Below are positions 16,321 through 27,111 of a stretch of 64,000 bases of DNA, one piece after another. The notes below the pieces were generated by a model. That model was given only the letters and a program-made list of their open reading frames with translations. It searched no databases and had not been told where the DNA came from. The translations under genes were made by a program, and so were the position numbers. Source of the DNA: Flavobacterium enshiense DK69 (lineage in GTDB: Bacteria; Bacteroidota; Bacteroidia; Flavobacteriales; Flavobacteriaceae); NCBI RefSeq assembly GCF_000498495.1, contig NZ_AVCS01000009.1, forward strand, positions 248,001-312,000, written 5' to 3'. How positions within the stretch are numbered: the first letter of the stretch is position 1; the number at the start of each line of letters is the position of its first letter.

Positions 16321-18308
16321 AAAATAAAAATATTTCGTACAGAATTTATTTGGTAGCCTTCACGATTTTCGTGATGGCTATTTTCGTTGCTGTAAAACTG
16401 ACTAACATCCAATGGGTAGAGGGTGACTATTATAGAAAATTAGCCAAAGAAAGAACGGTGAAAAATTTTGTGATTCCTGCCAATAAAGGGAATGTTTACT
16501 CTGCCGACGGAAGTTTGCTGGCTACTTCAATTCCGAATTATACCATTCGTTTTGATGCGGTGGCTCCTAAAAAAGAACATTTCGATGATAATATAAAAGG
16601 ACTGTCGGATTCGCTTTCGGTGATGTTGGGCAAACCGTCTGGTTTTTATCAGAGAGAATTGCGAAAAGCCCGTGCGCATAAAAATCGTTATTATCTAGTG
16701 GCCAGAAAATTAAGTTATACCGAATACATGCGAATGAAAACTTTTCCGCTTTTCAATTTAGGTGCTTATAAGGGCGGAATCATTACGGAGCAAAAAACCG
16801 TTAGGGAACATCCGATTGGTAAAATTGCGGAGAGAACTATTGGTTATGAACGTTTTGATGAAAGTGGAAAGGAAACCCGTGTAGGTATCGAGGGAGCATT
16901 TGGAGAATATATCAACGGAAAAGACGGTAAGCGACTGATGCAGAAAATCGCTAAAAATCAATGGAAGCCGATTAGTGATAATAACGAGATTGAACCTCGC
17001 GACGGCTACGACATCATTTCAACTATAGATGTTTATATTCAGGATATCGCGCACCATGCTCTGCTGAAGCAATTGGAGTACTATCAGGCGGATCACGGTT
17101 GTGTGGTGGTAATGGAAACGAAAACCGGAGAAGTAAAGGCCATTTCTAATTTAGGGCGTGCAGAAAGCGGTACATATTACGAAACCATAAATTACGCTGT
17201 AGCGGAATCGCACGAGCCGGGTTCCACTTTCAAATTAGTGGATTTGATTGCATTATTGGATGATGAAAAAGTAGATACCAGTAAAGTATACGATTCGAAG
17301 GGTGGTGACATTACTTATAGGGGCAGACATGTTCGCGATTCAAACGGAAAAGGTTATGGGAAAGTTTCTTTAGCTCGTGGTTTTGAACTTTCTTCCAATA
17401 CCATCATGGTTCAGGCGGTGTATGAAAATTATAAAAACAACCCGGAAGAATTCGTTAACCGATTGAATGGTTTAGGATTGAACAAACCACTCGGATTGCC
17501 TTTTAAAGGAGAAGGGAAGCCTTATATTCCGCAACCAGGTCAAAAGGGGTGGTCAGCAATTACATTGCCATGGATGGCTTTTGGATACAACGTTTCCATG
17601 ACGCCTCTGCAAACGCTTACCTTGTACAATGCAGTAGCCAATAAAGGCGAAATGGTAAAACCGCAATTCGTACGTGAAATCAAAGAGTGGAATAAGACCA
17701 TCAAAAAATTCGACAAACAAGTCATCAATCCGAAAATTTGTTCAGACGACGCTTTGGCAAAAATAAAAGCAGTTTTGGAGAATGTGGTTAAAAAAGGAAC
17801 TGGTTCCAAATTGTATTCCAAAGATTTCTCTATGGCTGGAAAAACAGGTACCGCACAGATGAATTACCATAAAGGTGATGACAAAATGTATTATGCTTCC
17901 TCTTTTGTTGGTTTCTTTCCTGCGGATGAACCGAAATATTCTTGTGTGGTAGTAGTGCACAAACCTAATGTAGCTGCGGGTTATTATGGTGCGGATGTTG
18001 CGGGTCCTGTGTTTAAAAGAATCGCACAAAAGATTTTTACAGATGTTCCGTCTACCAACGAAATCAAAACACTAAACGTAAAAATCAAACATCAGGAAAA
18101 AAATTACGGTGAGTATTATAATAAAGAACAGAAGAAAGAAAATATAGTTCCGAATGTAAAAGGAATGGCTGGGATGGATGCTATCGCTTTATTGGAAAAC
18201 TTCGGGATGAAAGTAAAAGTAATCGGTGTCGGGAAGGTAAAACAACAGTCTATTCAACCGGGGCAACGATTCAATAAAAATCAAATCATAACCATACAAT
18301 TGTCGTGA
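16311..18308 (+). CDS. ftsI: Septal peptidoglycan transpeptidase FtsI (class B PBP)
   Basis: FtsI cross-links septal peptidoglycan. It has an N-terminal membrane anchor (about 11-29), a dimerisation/pedestal domain, and a transpeptidase domain with the catalytic Ser305 in STFK, SSN at 361-363 and KTG at 511-513. A C-terminal PASTA-like repeat (about 605-665, IVPNVKGMAGMDAIALLENF) is present; E. coli FtsI lacks it but many Gram-positive and Bacteroidota homologues carry one. Length 665. It overlaps ftsL by 10 bases and meets murE at a TGATG junction. Confidence 0.95.
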   Translation: MAVENKNISYRIYLVAFTIFVMAIFVAVKLTNIQWVEGDYYRKLAKERTVKNFVIPANKGNVYSADGSLLATSIPNYTIRFDAVAPKKEHFDDNIKGLSDSLSVMLGKPSGFYQRELRKARAHKNRYYLVARKLSYTEYMRMKTFPLFNLGAYKGGIITEQKTVREHPIGKIAERTIGYERFDESGKETRVGIEGAFGEYINGKDGKRLMQKIAKNQWKPISDNNEIEPRDGYDIISTIDVYIQDIAHHALLKQLEYYQADHGCVVVMETKTGEVKAISNLGRAESGTYYETINYAVAESHEPGSTFKLVDLIALLDDEKVDTSKVYDSKGGDITYRGRHVRDSNGKGYGKVSLARGFELSSNTIMVQAVYENYKNNPEEFVNRLNGLGLNKPLGLPFKGEGKPYIPQPGQKGWSAITLPWMAFGYNVSMTPLQTLTLYNAVANKGEMVKPQFVREIKEWNKTIKKFDKQVINPKICSDDALAKIKAVLENVVKKGTGSKLYSKDFSMAGKTGTAQMNYHKGDDKMYYASSFVGFFPADEPKYSCVVVVHKPNVAAGYYGADVAGPVFKRIAQKIFTDVPSTNEIKTLNVKIKHQEKNYGEYYNKEQKKENIVPNVKGMAGMDAIALLENFGMKVKVIGVGKVKQQSIQPGQRFNKNQIITIQLS

Positions 18309-19768
18309 TGATTTTAAAAGAGATATTATATAAAGTAGCCATTGAAGCTGTAAAAGGTTCAACCGATATTGAGGTGAACAAAATCGAATTCGATTCGAGA
18401 AAGATCGTTTCCGATGATGTTTTTGTTGCCATAAAAGGAACCATTTCCGATGGTCATGATTTCATCGAGAAAGCCATCAGTCTTGGTGCGGCTGTGATTA
18501 TTTGTGAGACGTTTCCAACTTTAATTGTTGACGGAATCACTTACGTTCAGGTTAAAGATACCAGCAGCGCGCTGGCTTTTATGGCGGCTAATTTTTACGA
18601 AAATCCATCTGAAAATCTAAAACTGGTTGGAGTGACCGGTACCAATGGAAAAACTACGATAGCATCATTATTATATCAGTTGTTTAAAAAAGCCGGATAC
18701 AAAGTAGGTTTGCTTTCGACAGTAAAAATCCTGGTTGATGATATCGAATATAAAGCCACACATACCACGCCGGATTCGCTTACTATAAATCATTATCTGA
18801 ATGAGATGGCAGAAGAGGGTTGTGAGTTTTGTTTCATGGAAGTGAGCTCCCACGGAATTCATCAGAAAAGAACGGAAGGGTTGCATTTTGTGGGCGGAAT
18901 TTTCACAAACCTGTCACACGATCATTTGGATTATCATACAACGTTTGCGGAGTATCGCGATGTAAAAAAATCGTACTTCGATAATTTGCCAAAATCCGCT
19001 TTTGCGATTTCAAATATTGATGATAAAAATGGGGCAGTAATGCTTCAGAATACGAAGGCTAGAAAAGTTACCTATGCATTAAAATCGTATGCGGATTTTC
19101 GTGCTCAGATTTTAGAAAACCAACTCTCTGGCTTGTTGCTGAAAATCAACGATCAGGAAGTTTGGGTGCGTTTAATCGGATCGTTTAATGCTTATAATTT
19201 GCTGGCTATTTATGCAACAGCGGTTGAGTTAGGTTTGGAAAATCTGGAAGTGTTGCGCTTGTTAAGTGAATTGGAAAGTGTTTCAGGACGTTTTCAATTT
19301 ATTGTTTCCGAGTCAAACATAACAGCTATCGTGGATTATGCCCATACGCCGGATGCTTTGGAAAACGTATTGAAAACCATCACCGATATCCGCACTAAAA
19401 ATGAACAGTTAATTACCGTTGTGGGCTGTGGAGGTGACCGTGATACTGCCAAAAGACCAATTATGGCCAAAATCGCGTCCGAGATGAGTGATAAAGCCAT
19501 CTTTACTTCTGATAATCCGCGAAGTGAAGATCCCGAAGCGATAATTACAGAAATGGAAAAAGGTGTTGAGCCTCAGAATTATAAAAAAACAATTTCTATT
19601 GTCGACAGAAAGCAGGCGATCAAAACGGCGTGTCAACTGGCGCAAAACGGGGATATCATCCTGATTGCCGGTAAAGGGCATGAAACGTATCAGGAAATTC
19701 ACGGTGTTCGTCACGATTTTGATGATATGAAAACCGTAAAAGAACTATTAGAACAATTAAACAAATAA
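18308..19768 (+). CDS. murE: UDP-MurNAc-tripeptide synthetase MurE (meso-DAP type)
   Basis: MurE adds the third residue to UDP-MurNAc-L-Ala-D-Glu. The ATP loop is [10 protein letters not shown], and the TTPDS and EVSSHG blocks follow. The motif DNPRSEDP matches the DNPR signature of meso-diaminopimelate-adding enzymes, so the wall is probably of the A1gamma DAP type. The ATG at 18308 overlaps the ftsI TGA; a GTG one codon upstream is possible but less likely. Confidence 0.96.
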   Translation: MILKEILYKVAIEAVKGSTDIEVNKIEFDSRKIVSDDVFVAIKGTISDGHDFIEKAISLGAAVIICETFPTLIVDGITYVQVKDTSSALAFMAANFYENPSENLKLVGVTGTNGKTTIASLLYQLFKKAGYKVGLLSTVKILVDDIEYKATHTTPDSLTINHYLNEMAEEGCEFCFMEVSSHGIHQKRTEGLHFVGGIFTNLSHDHLDYHTTFAEYRDVKKSYFDNLPKSAFAISNIDDKNGAVMLQNTKARKVTYALKSYADFRAQILENQLSGLLLKINDQEVWVRLIGSFNAYNLLAIYATAVELGLENLEVLRLLSELESVSGRFQFIVSESNITAIVDYAHTPDALENVLKTITDIRTKNEQLITVVGCGGDRDTAKRPIMAKIASEMSDKAIFTSDNPRSEDPEAIITEMEKGVEPQNYKKTISIVDRKQAIKTACQLAQNGDIILIAGKGHETYQEIHGVRHDFDDMKTVKELLEQLNK

Positions 19769-19772
19769 AGAT

Positions 19773-20996
19773 ATGCTGTATTATTTATTTCAATATTTAG
19801 ATAAAACATTGGATGTTCCGGGAACAGGTGTATTCCAGTATATCACATTTCGTTCGGGCTTGGCCATTATTTTGTCGTTGATGATTTCGACGATTTTCGG
19901 TAAGCGCGTTATCAACTATTTGAGAAGGCTGCAAATCGGTGAAACGGTTCGTGAGTTGGGATTGGAAGGACAGACGCAAAAAGCGGGAACACCAACTATG
20001 GGAGGGTTAATTATTATTTTCTCCACATTGATTCCGGTTTTATTGTTGGCTAAACTCGACAATATTTATGTGTTGTTGTTGATTGTCACTACCGTTTGGA
20101 TGGGAACGATTGGTTTTATTGATGACTATATTAAAATATTTAAAAAAGATAAAGAAGGCCTAAAAGGGATATTTAAGGTTATTGGTCAGGTTGGTTTAGG
20201 TTTGATTGTAGGTTCTGTACTTTATTTCCACCCTGCGGTTACGGTAAGAACTGATACTGCTAAAACGGATATTTTTAAGCAGGGAACTGTGGTTTCTGCT
20301 GTAGCCAAAGAAGAAAAATCTACGGCAACTACGATTCCGTTTTTCAAAAATAATGAAATGGACTATGCTGAATTATTGTCGTGGGCGGGAGATAACTACA
20401 AGGATTATGCGTGGTTGATTTTCATTCCGGTGGTGATTTTCATTATCACCGCGGTTTCCAACGGAGCTAATTTAACCGACGGAATTGATGGTTTGGCCGC
20501 GGGAACTTCGGCTATTTCGGTGCTGACCCTCGGAATTTTTGCATTTGTTTCGGGAAACATCATTTTCTCGAATTACTTGAACATTATGTACATACCCAAT
20601 TCCGGGGAAATGACTGTTTACATTGCGGCTTTCGTAGGGTCTCTTGTCGGATTCCTCTGGTATAATACTTATCCGGCGACTGTTTTTATGGGGGATACCG
20701 GAAGTTTAACTATTGGTGGAATTATAGCCGTTTTGGCAATCGCTGTCCGAAAAGAATTATTGATACCGGTATTATGCGGAATCTTTTTGGCAGAAAATTT
20801 ATCAGTAGTACTTCAGGTTTCTTACTTCAAGTATACCAAGAAAAAGTTTGGAGAAGGCCGAAGGATTTTCTTAATGTCGCCTTTGCACCACCATTATCAG
20901 AAGAAAGGCTATCATGAAAGTAAAATCGTTACCCGATTTTGGATTGTGGCCATACTGTTGTCTATATTTTCATTAGTATCCTTAAAATTACGATAA
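19773..20996 (+). CDS. mraY: Phospho-MurNAc-pentapeptide translocase MraY
   Basis: MraY links phospho-MurNAc-pentapeptide to undecaprenyl phosphate to form lipid I. Multiple membrane spans surround conserved motifs: [39 protein letters not shown] and the late [10 protein letters not shown]. The 407 residues exceed the roughly 360 of E. coli MraY; the extra length sits at about residues 153-210, a polar stretch ([16 protein letters not shown]...) between two spans. Confidence 0.96.
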   Translation: MLYYLFQYLDKTLDVPGTGVFQYITFRSGLAIILSLMISTIFGKRVINYLRRLQIGETVRELGLEGQTQKAGTPTMGGLIIIFSTLIPVLLLAKLDNIYVLLLIVTTVWMGTIGFIDDYIKIFKKDKEGLKGIFKVIGQVGLGLIVGSVLYFHPAVTVRTDTAKTDIFKQGTVVSAVAKEEKSTATTIPFFKNNEMDYAELLSWAGDNYKDYAWLIFIPVVIFIITAVSNGANLTDGIDGLAAGTSAISVLTLGIFAFVSGNIIFSNYLNIMYIPNSGEMTVYIAAFVGSLVGFLWYNTYPATVFMGDTGSLTIGGIIAVLAIAVRKELLIPVLCGIFLAENLSVVLQVSYFKYTKKKFGEGRRIFLMSPLHHHYQKKGYHESKIVTRFWIVAILLSIFSLVSLKLR

Positions 20997-20997
20997 G

Positions 20998-22329
20998 ATG
21001 CGATTAGTGGTTTTAGGTGGGGGAGAAAGCGGCGTAGGTACCGCGATTCTTGGAAAGAAAAAGGGATACGATGTTTTTGTGTCGGATTTCGGAGAGATAA
21101 AAAACAATTATAAAGAAGTGCTGCTCTTGAATCAGATTCCGTGGGAAGAAAAGCAACACACTGAAGAATTGATTTTAAATGCGGATGTTGTGATGAAAAG
21201 CCCTGGAATTCCGGATAAGTCAAACATCGTAAAGAAAATTATAAAAAAAGGCGTTCATATTATTTCTGAAATCGAATTTGCAAGTCAGTTTACCGATTTT
21301 ATAACTATCGGGATTACTGGGAGCAACGGTAAGACAACAACAACAATGTTAACGCATCATTTGTTGAAGCAAGGTGGAATGAATATCGGAATTGCCGGGA
21401 ACATTGGCAAGAGCTTTGCCTGGCAAGTAGCTGAGAACAAGTTTGAAGCCTACGTTTTGGAATTGAGCAGCTTTCAGTTGGATGGGATCATAAATTATCG
21501 CCCTCATATTGCGGTGATGACAAACATCAGTCCGGATCATTTGGATCGTTACAATTACGATTACGATTTGTATATCGAAGCGAAATTCAGAATAACAAAA
21601 AACCAAACGGAAGACGATTATTTTATATATGATGATGATGATGAGGCAATAGTGAAATGGTTATCGGAAAACAAAATACGAGCCAAAAAAATTCCATTTT
21701 CACTGATTAAAAAATTAGACGAAGGAGCATACGCAGACGAACAAAACATAACAACTCACATTAATAACGAAGAATTTACTATGGCAATCAACGAACTAGC
21801 ACTAGAGGGAAAACACAATGTTAAAAACGCAATGGCAGCTACTACAGTGGCTCAGTTAATGCGTATCCGAAAAGAAACAATCCGTGAGAGTCTGTCAAAT
21901 TTTCAAGGAGTTGAACACCGATTGGAGAAAGTGTTGAAAATTCAGAATGTGCAGTACATTAATGATTCCAAAGCAACAAATGTTAATGCGACTTTCTTCG
22001 CTCTTGACAGTATGAACACACCTACGATCTGGATTGTCGGAGGGGTGGATAAAGGAAATGATTATAGTGAGTTGATGCCGTTGGTTCGTGAAAAAGTAAA
22101 AGGTATTATCTGTTTGGGAGTGGATAATTCCAAAATAATGAAGGCCTTTGAAAATGTTGTTGATGTGATGATCGAAACGGCAAGTATGACCGATGCCGTT
22201 AAAATAGCCCAGCGAATGGCTGAGAAAGGCGATACGGTTTTGTTGTCGCCGGCCTGTGCAAGTTTTGATTTGTTTGAAAACTACGAAGACCGTGGGAAAC
22301 AGTTCAAAAATGCGGTGCAAAACTTATAA
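20998..22329 (+). CDS. murD: UDP-MurNAc-L-alanine:D-glutamate ligase MurD
   Basis: MurD adds D-Glu to UDP-MurNAc-L-Ala in the cytoplasm. The N-terminal VVLGGGESGVGTA binds the UDP part, GITGSNGKTTTT is the P-loop, ELSSFQLDG is conserved, and VQYINDSKATNVNAT and LLSPACASFDLFENYEDRG form the C-terminal domain. Length 443. It follows mraY with a single intervening base. Confidence 0.96.
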   Translation: MRLVVLGGGESGVGTAILGKKKGYDVFVSDFGEIKNNYKEVLLLNQIPWEEKQHTEELILNADVVMKSPGIPDKSNIVKKIIKKGVHIISEIEFASQFTDFITIGITGSNGKTTTTMLTHHLLKQGGMNIGIAGNIGKSFAWQVAENKFEAYVLELSSFQLDGIINYRPHIAVMTNISPDHLDRYNYDYDLYIEAKFRITKNQTEDDYFIYDDDDEAIVKWLSENKIRAKKIPFSLIKKLDEGAYADEQNITTHINNEEFTMAINELALEGKHNVKNAMAATTVAQLMRIRKETIRESLSNFQGVEHRLEKVLKIQNVQYINDSKATNVNATFFALDSMNTPTIWIVGGVDKGNDYSELMPLVREKVKGIICLGVDNSKIMKAFENVVDVMIETASMTDAVKIAQRMAEKGDTVLLSPACASFDLFENYEDRGKQFKNAVQNL

Positions 22330-22358
22330 TAAGTAAGTAATAAACAATACTAAGAAAA

Positions 22359-22398
22359 CTCAGTGCCTTAGTGCCTCAGTTACTTAGCAACTCAAAAA
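22359..22398 (+). repeat. Degenerate 8-bp tandem repeat before ftsW
   Basis: Five consecutive octamers read CTCAGTGC, CTTAGTGC, CTCAGTTA, CTTAGCAA and CTCAAAAA, ending three bases before the ftsW ATG. A related array lies just before murG. The sequence is non-coding and its role is unknown. Confidence 0.7.
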
Positions 22399-22401
22399 AG
22401 A

Positions 22402-23739
22402 ATGAAAGAACTAATTGGAAAACTTAAAGGGGATAGAGGAATATGGGCATTCGTAGCCCTCTTGTCGCTATTTTCTTTTATGCCTGTTTTTAGTGCAAGT
22501 ACCAATTTGGTGTATGTTGTTGGGAATGGTTCAATAATTGGACATTTGATTAAGCATTTAGTTCATGTATTTATTGGTTTCTGTTTTATCTATTTCGTGC
22601 ATAGGACACCTTACCATTACTTTAAAGCTTTTTCCTGGTGGCTGATGCCTTTGGTTCTTGTGTTGCTTGCCTTTACAATGCTTCAGGGTAATACAATCGG
22701 AGGTGCCAATGCGAGCCGTTGGTTGCAGATTCCTTTTATCGGTGTTTCTTTCCAGCCTTCTGCTTTTGCGTTCATCGTGATGATGGTGTATGTTGCCAGG
22801 TATCTCTCTAAAATTGAAGAAAAAGAATATACGTTTAAGTCGTCTTTTTTTGAATTATGGATGCCGGTTTTCGGAATTATCGGTTTGATTTTACCGGCCA
22901 ACTTTTCTACGGCAGCCCTGATGTTCTCGATGGTTTGTATGTTAGTGTTTGTTGGGAAATACAGATTGCAATACCTGTTTACGATAATAGGTATGGGTGT
23001 CGCTGGTCTGTTACTTTTCGTTTTAATTGCCAAAGCTTTTCCGGATAACAAATTAACGAGTCGTGTAAATACCTGGATGAGCCGTATTGAGCGCTTTAGT
23101 TCGGATGAGGAAAATGAGGACGATTATCAGATTGAAAAAGCAAAAATTGCAATAGCCTCAGGTAAAATCTATGGCTTAGGTCCCGGTAAAAGTGTGCAGA
23201 AAAACTTTTTGCCACAGTCTTCTTCGGATTTTATATTCGCAATTATTGTGGAAGAATATGGACTGTTGGGTGGATTTGCCATAATGGGATTGTACCTGCT
23301 GCTTTTTATACGATTCCTGATCACCGCACATAAAGCACCAACAATGTTTGGTAAGCTGCTCATAGTAGGGCTCGGTTTTCCGATCGTTTTTCAGGCTTTT
23401 ACTAATATGGGTGTGGCGGTTGAATTATTGCCTACTACCGGACAGACGCTTCCGTTAATCAGTAGCGGGGGAACCTCTATCTGGATGACCTGTATCGCTG
23501 TCGGAATCATATTGAGTGTGACCAAGAAAGAAGAAGAAATCGCTCAGATAGAAGCGGAAGCTAAATTAAGGGACGAAGCGTTACAACGCATAATCGACCG
23601 TGAAGTGGCATTCGAAGCGGAAAAAGAAAATGAGATTGATGAGATAATCGAAAGAGCTAAGAAAACTGAATCCGGGGAAAATTATTCGATAGAAGACCAA
23701 ACAGATAACCCGATGAATGCAGTTTTGAATAAGAAGTGA
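22402..23739 (+). CDS. ftsW: Septal peptidoglycan glycosyltransferase FtsW
   Basis: FtsW is the SEDS-family polymerase that works with FtsI at the septum. About ten membrane spans are predicted, with the SEDS blocks FQPSAFA, SSSDFIFAIIVEEYGLLGG and LPLISSGGTSIW. After the last span the protein continues for about 70 residues as a charged, probably coiled-coil cytoplasmic tail (KKEEEIAQIEAEAKL...), longer than in E. coli. It is separated from both neighbours by spacers of about 75 bases that carry octamer repeats, unlike the tight junctions elsewhere in the cluster. Confidence 0.95.
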   Translation: MKELIGKLKGDRGIWAFVALLSLFSFMPVFSASTNLVYVVGNGSIIGHLIKHLVHVFIGFCFIYFVHRTPYHYFKAFSWWLMPLVLVLLAFTMLQGNTIGGANASRWLQIPFIGVSFQPSAFAFIVMMVYVARYLSKIEEKEYTFKSSFFELWMPVFGIIGLILPANFSTAALMFSMVCMLVFVGKYRLQYLFTIIGMGVAGLLLFVLIAKAFPDNKLTSRVNTWMSRIERFSSDEENEDDYQIEKAKIAIASGKIYGLGPGKSVQKNFLPQSSSDFIFAIIVEEYGLLGGFAIMGLYLLLFIRFLITAHKAPTMFGKLLIVGLGFPIVFQAFTNMGVAVELLPTTGQTLPLISSGGTSIWMTCIAVGIILSVTKKEEEIAQIEAEAKLRDEALQRIIDREVAFEAEKENEIDEIIERAKKTESGENYSIEDQTDNPMNAVLNKK

Positions 23740-23776
23740 GAGATAGCTTCAAGAGTCAAGAATATAGGGAATAAAA

Positions 23777-23814
23777 CTAGTAACTCAGATACTAAGTAAC
23801 TCAGAAACTAAAAA
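23777..23814 (+). repeat. Degenerate 8-bp tandem repeat before murG
   Basis: CTAGTAA, CTCAGATA, CTAAGTAA, CTCAGAAA and CTAAAAA follow one another and run directly into the murG ATG. It is similar in sequence and period to the array before ftsW. Confidence 0.7.
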
Positions 23815-24909
23815 ATGAAAAAAAATCCAAAATTCATAATCAGCGGAGGGGGAACCGGAGGGCATATCTATCCTGCGGTGGCGATTGCAAACGAGTTGAA
23901 AAACCGTTTCCCGAATGCTGATATTCTTTTTGTGGGAGCCAAAGATAAAATGGAGATGCAAAAAGTTCCTCAGGCGGGCTATCCGATAGAAGGATTGTGG
24001 ATTTCGGGCATTCAGCGAAAACTGACAGTGGATAATGCGATGTTTCCTTTTAAGTTGATTTCCAGTTTGTCAAAATCATTCGGAATTTTGAAAAGTTTTA
24101 CACCTGATGTGGTTGTGGGAACTGGTGGATTTGCAAGCGGAGCTGTTTTAAAAGTGGCCTCTATGATGGGAATTCCGACGGTGATTCAGGAGCAAAATTC
24201 ATATCCCGGAATAACAAATAAATTGCTGAGTAAAAAAGCCAATAAGATTTGTGTGGCTTATGAAAATTTAGAAAGATTCTTTCCCAAAGAAAATATGATT
24301 TTAACAGGTAATCCGGTGCGTCAGGATCTGATTTCGGTAAGTGAAAAGCGATTCGAAGCTATTGCTTATTTCAATCTTGATCCTTCCAAAAAAACATTAT
24401 TGGTTTTGGGAGGAAGTTTAGGGGCAAGAAGAATCAATCAGTTGCTTGAAAAAGAATTGGATTTTCTGCTGTCACAAAACGTTCAGATTATCTGGCAATG
24501 CGGAAAATTATATTTTGAAGAATACAAACGTTTTTCGGATAAGGAAAATGTTCAGGTGCTTTCGTTTATTGATCGAATGGATTTGGTTTATGCTGCCGCC
24601 GATGTGGTGATTTCTCGTTCAGGTGCTTCTTCCGTATCAGAATTGTGTATAGTTGGGAAACCGGTAATTTTTATTCCGTCACCCAATGTGGCCGAAGATC
24701 ATCAAACCAAAAACGCGAAAGCGATTGTTGATAAAAACGGCGCTATTTTATTAAAAGAATCAGAATTAGAGAATCAGTTCGAAACAGTTTTTCAGGATTT
24801 AATTTCCAACGGAGAAAAACAAAACGAATTGAGTAAAAATATAAAACAATTGGCATTGCCTAATGCCACCAAAGATATTGTGGATGAGATTGTGAAGTTG
24901 ATAAAATAA
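23815..24909 (+). CDS. murG: UDP-GlcNAc:lipid I GlcNAc transferase MurG
   Basis: MurG adds GlcNAc to lipid I to give lipid II at the inner face of the membrane. It is a GT-B glycosyltransferase; the N-terminal glycine-rich loop is [19 protein letters not shown] and [11 protein letters not shown] follow, and the donor-binding domain has [10 protein letters not shown] and [11 protein letters not shown]. Length 364. Confidence 0.96.
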   Translation: MKKNPKFIISGGGTGGHIYPAVAIANELKNRFPNADILFVGAKDKMEMQKVPQAGYPIEGLWISGIQRKLTVDNAMFPFKLISSLSKSFGILKSFTPDVVVGTGGFASGAVLKVASMMGIPTVIQEQNSYPGITNKLLSKKANKICVAYENLERFFPKENMILTGNPVRQDLISVSEKRFEAIAYFNLDPSKKTLLVLGGSLGARRINQLLEKELDFLLSQNVQIIWQCGKLYFEEYKRFSDKENVQVLSFIDRMDLVYAAADVVISRSGASSVSELCIVGKPVIFIPSPNVAEDHQTKNAKAIVDKNGAILLKESELENQFETVFQDLISNGEKQNELSKNIKQLALPNATKDIVDEIVKLIK

Positions 24910-24949
24910 TCTTGAATTATTCATCTTTCAATCTTTAAAATAGAAGATT

Positions 24950-26308
24950 ATGAACCTAAACCAAATACAGAACGTCTATTTCATCGGAATTGGAGGCATC
25001 GGAATGAGTGCCTTGGCGCGTTATTTTAAATTCATCGGAAAAAATGTGGCTGGTTATGATAAGACGCATACACATTTAACTGGCGAATTAGAAGAAAGCG
25101 GGATTTCGATTCATTTTGAAGACGATGTGAAACTGATTGGTGAGGAGTATTTGAATAAAGAAAATACATTAGTTGTAATCACGCCTGCGGTTCCGAAACA
25201 TCACTCGGAATGGAATTATTTTCTAGATAACGGTTTTGTGGTTAAAAAACGCGCCGAAGTTTTGGGAATCATTACCAAAGATACATTCTGTTTTGCCGTA
25301 GCTGGTACTCATGGGAAAACTACGACATCCAGTATACTTGGCCATGTTTTGCATGAAAGCGGTGCTGATGTGACTGCTTTTTTAGGCGGAATTGTTGAAA
25401 ATTACAATTCGAATTTAATCGGAAACGGGAAAACCGTAACGGTGGTGGAGGCAGATGAATTTGATCGTTCATTTTTGCATCTGTACCCGAATATTGCCTG
25501 CGTGACTTCCATGGATGCGGATCATTTGGATATTTACGGCGATGCAACGGCTATTGAAGCTTCATTTGTGGAATTTGCACACAAAGTGGAGGATAAGCAA
25601 CATCTTTTTATTAATAACGGATTGCCTTTGGAGGCAATAACGGTTGGAGTGAACGATGGTTCTGATTTCGTGGCAAAAAATATAAGAATAGAAAATGGCT
25701 GGTATGTTTTTGATGTGAAAACGCCAACAGAAGAAATAAAAGATTTACAATTTGGCCTACCGGGCAGACATAATCTGACCAATGCTTTATTAGCTTTGGC
25801 AATGGCGCGTACATTCGGCACCCCAACCGAGGACATAGCCAAAGCTTTTTTAACTTTTAAAGGCGTAAGACGTCGTTTCTCATTCCAGATCCGAAAACCG
25901 GAATTGGTGTATATCGACGACTATGCGCATCATCCGACAGAAATTAATGCGGTACATCAGGCGGTTCGCGAATTGTATCCGGGAAAAAAAGTGCTGGCTG
26001 TTTTTCAACCGCATTTGTTTAGCCGAACGAAAGATTTTGCCGATGATTTTGCTAAAAGTTTATCGCAGTTTGACGAGGTGATGCTGATGGAAATTTATCC
26101 GGCCAGAGAATTGCCGATGGAAGGGGTGACCTCCCAATGGCTGCTGGATAAAATAGAAAACAATAATAAAAGGCTGGTTCAGAAAGAAGAACTGATTTCG
26201 CTTATGAAAGTGTCCGATGCTCCGGTAATTGTTACCATAGGTGCGGGTGATGTGGGTGAAATGGTTCCGGATATTAAAAAAGCGTTGGAAAATGACACAA
26301 GCCATTAA
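24950..26308 (+). CDS. murC: UDP-MurNAc:L-alanine ligase MurC
   Basis: MurC starts the peptide stem by adding L-Ala to UDP-MurNAc. The dinucleotide-like N-terminal loop is FIGIGGIGMSALA, the P-loop is VAGTHGKTTTSS, EADEFDRSFLHL is conserved, and the C-terminal domain has DDYAHHPTEI and VFQPHLFSRTKDF. Length 452, normal for the family. Confidence 0.96.
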   Translation: MNLNQIQNVYFIGIGGIGMSALARYFKFIGKNVAGYDKTHTHLTGELEESGISIHFEDDVKLIGEEYLNKENTLVVITPAVPKHHSEWNYFLDNGFVVKKRAEVLGIITKDTFCFAVAGTHGKTTTSSILGHVLHESGADVTAFLGGIVENYNSNLIGNGKTVTVVEADEFDRSFLHLYPNIACVTSMDADHLDIYGDATAIEASFVEFAHKVEDKQHLFINNGLPLEAITVGVNDGSDFVAKNIRIENGWYVFDVKTPTEEIKDLQFGLPGRHNLTNALLALAMARTFGTPTEDIAKAFLTFKGVRRRFSFQIRKPELVYIDDYAHHPTEINAVHQAVRELYPGKKVLAVFQPHLFSRTKDFADDFAKSLSQFDEVMLMEIYPARELPMEGVTSQWLLDKIENNNKRLVQKEELISLMKVSDAPVIVTIGAGDVGEMVPDIKKALENDTSH

Positions 26309-26344
26309 AAGATGGGTGTTGTTTACGATTGATTCAATTGGCGA

Positions 26345-27103
26345 TTGCATCGAATATCGATGAAAAATAAAATTAATGAGATGAAAAAGATTAAATGGAC
26401 AGATGTACGATTGGTGTTAATGATTGGCTTGTTGGCTTTTCTGTATTCCTTTTCTTCAAAGCGGAATGAGGAAAGAAAACTGTTGAAAACCGAGGTGAAA
26501 TTCGCCGGGGAAAATATGCCTTTTGTAACCGATGAAATGGTTAATAACTTGTTAATACAAAATTTTAGCAGTGTTACGACTATACGAAAAGATAAAGTAG
26601 ATTTGAATAGATTAGAGCGTGAACTCGATGATCATGAAATGATTGCCGATGCGCAGGTTTACGCCACTGTTGACGGAACTCTAAAAGCACTCGTAACGCA
26701 AAAGACCCCAATCGCTAGAGTGAGTAACGAAAGTAGTTCTTATTACATTGATTACGAAGGAAATAAAATGCCTTTGTCGGATAATTTTTCCGCTAGAGTG
26801 CCACTTGTTTTTGGGAAAATAAATGAGGAAAACAGAAAAGGTCTGACCGAGGTTTTTCAGAAAATCCACGATGATGATTTTTTGAAAAAAAATATTACCG
26901 GAGCCAAAATTTTGGAGTCGGGAAGCTTATTGATGACGAACAGGAATTACGATTACGGAATTCTTTTCGGTAAACCGATCAATGTTGATAAGAAGTTTAA
27001 TAATTACAAAGCTTTCTTTCAGCATGCGATGAAAGACACCTTGATAGGCGAATATAAAATGATTAATTTGAAGTTTACGCAACAAGTTGTGTGCACCAAA
27101 TAG
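26345..27103 (+). CDS. ftsQ: Cell division protein FtsQ/DivIB
   Basis: FtsQ bridges early and late division proteins as part of the FtsQLB complex. The protein is bitopic: a short basic cytoplasmic end, one membrane helix (about residues 23-38, VRLVLMIGLLAFLYSFS) and a periplasmic domain of about 200 residues. The first periplasmic block (EMIADAQVYATVDGTLKALV) looks like the end of a POTRA domain. Three ATGs are possible (26345, 26360, 26381); the last, giving MKKIKWTDVRL, is equally plausible. Assignment also rests on its place between murC and ftsA. Confidence 0.88.
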   Translation: MHRISMKNKINEMKKIKWTDVRLVLMIGLLAFLYSFSSKRNEERKLLKTEVKFAGENMPFVTDEMVNNLLIQNFSSVTTIRKDKVDLNRLERELDDHEMIADAQVYATVDGTLKALVTQKTPIARVSNESSSYYIDYEGNKMPLSDNFSARVPLVFGKINEENRKGLTEVFQKIHDDDFLKKNITGAKILESGSLLMTNRNYDYGILFGKPINVDKKFNNYKAFFQHAMKDTLIGEYKMINLKFTQQVVCTK

Positions 27104-27111
27104 AAGGAGAT

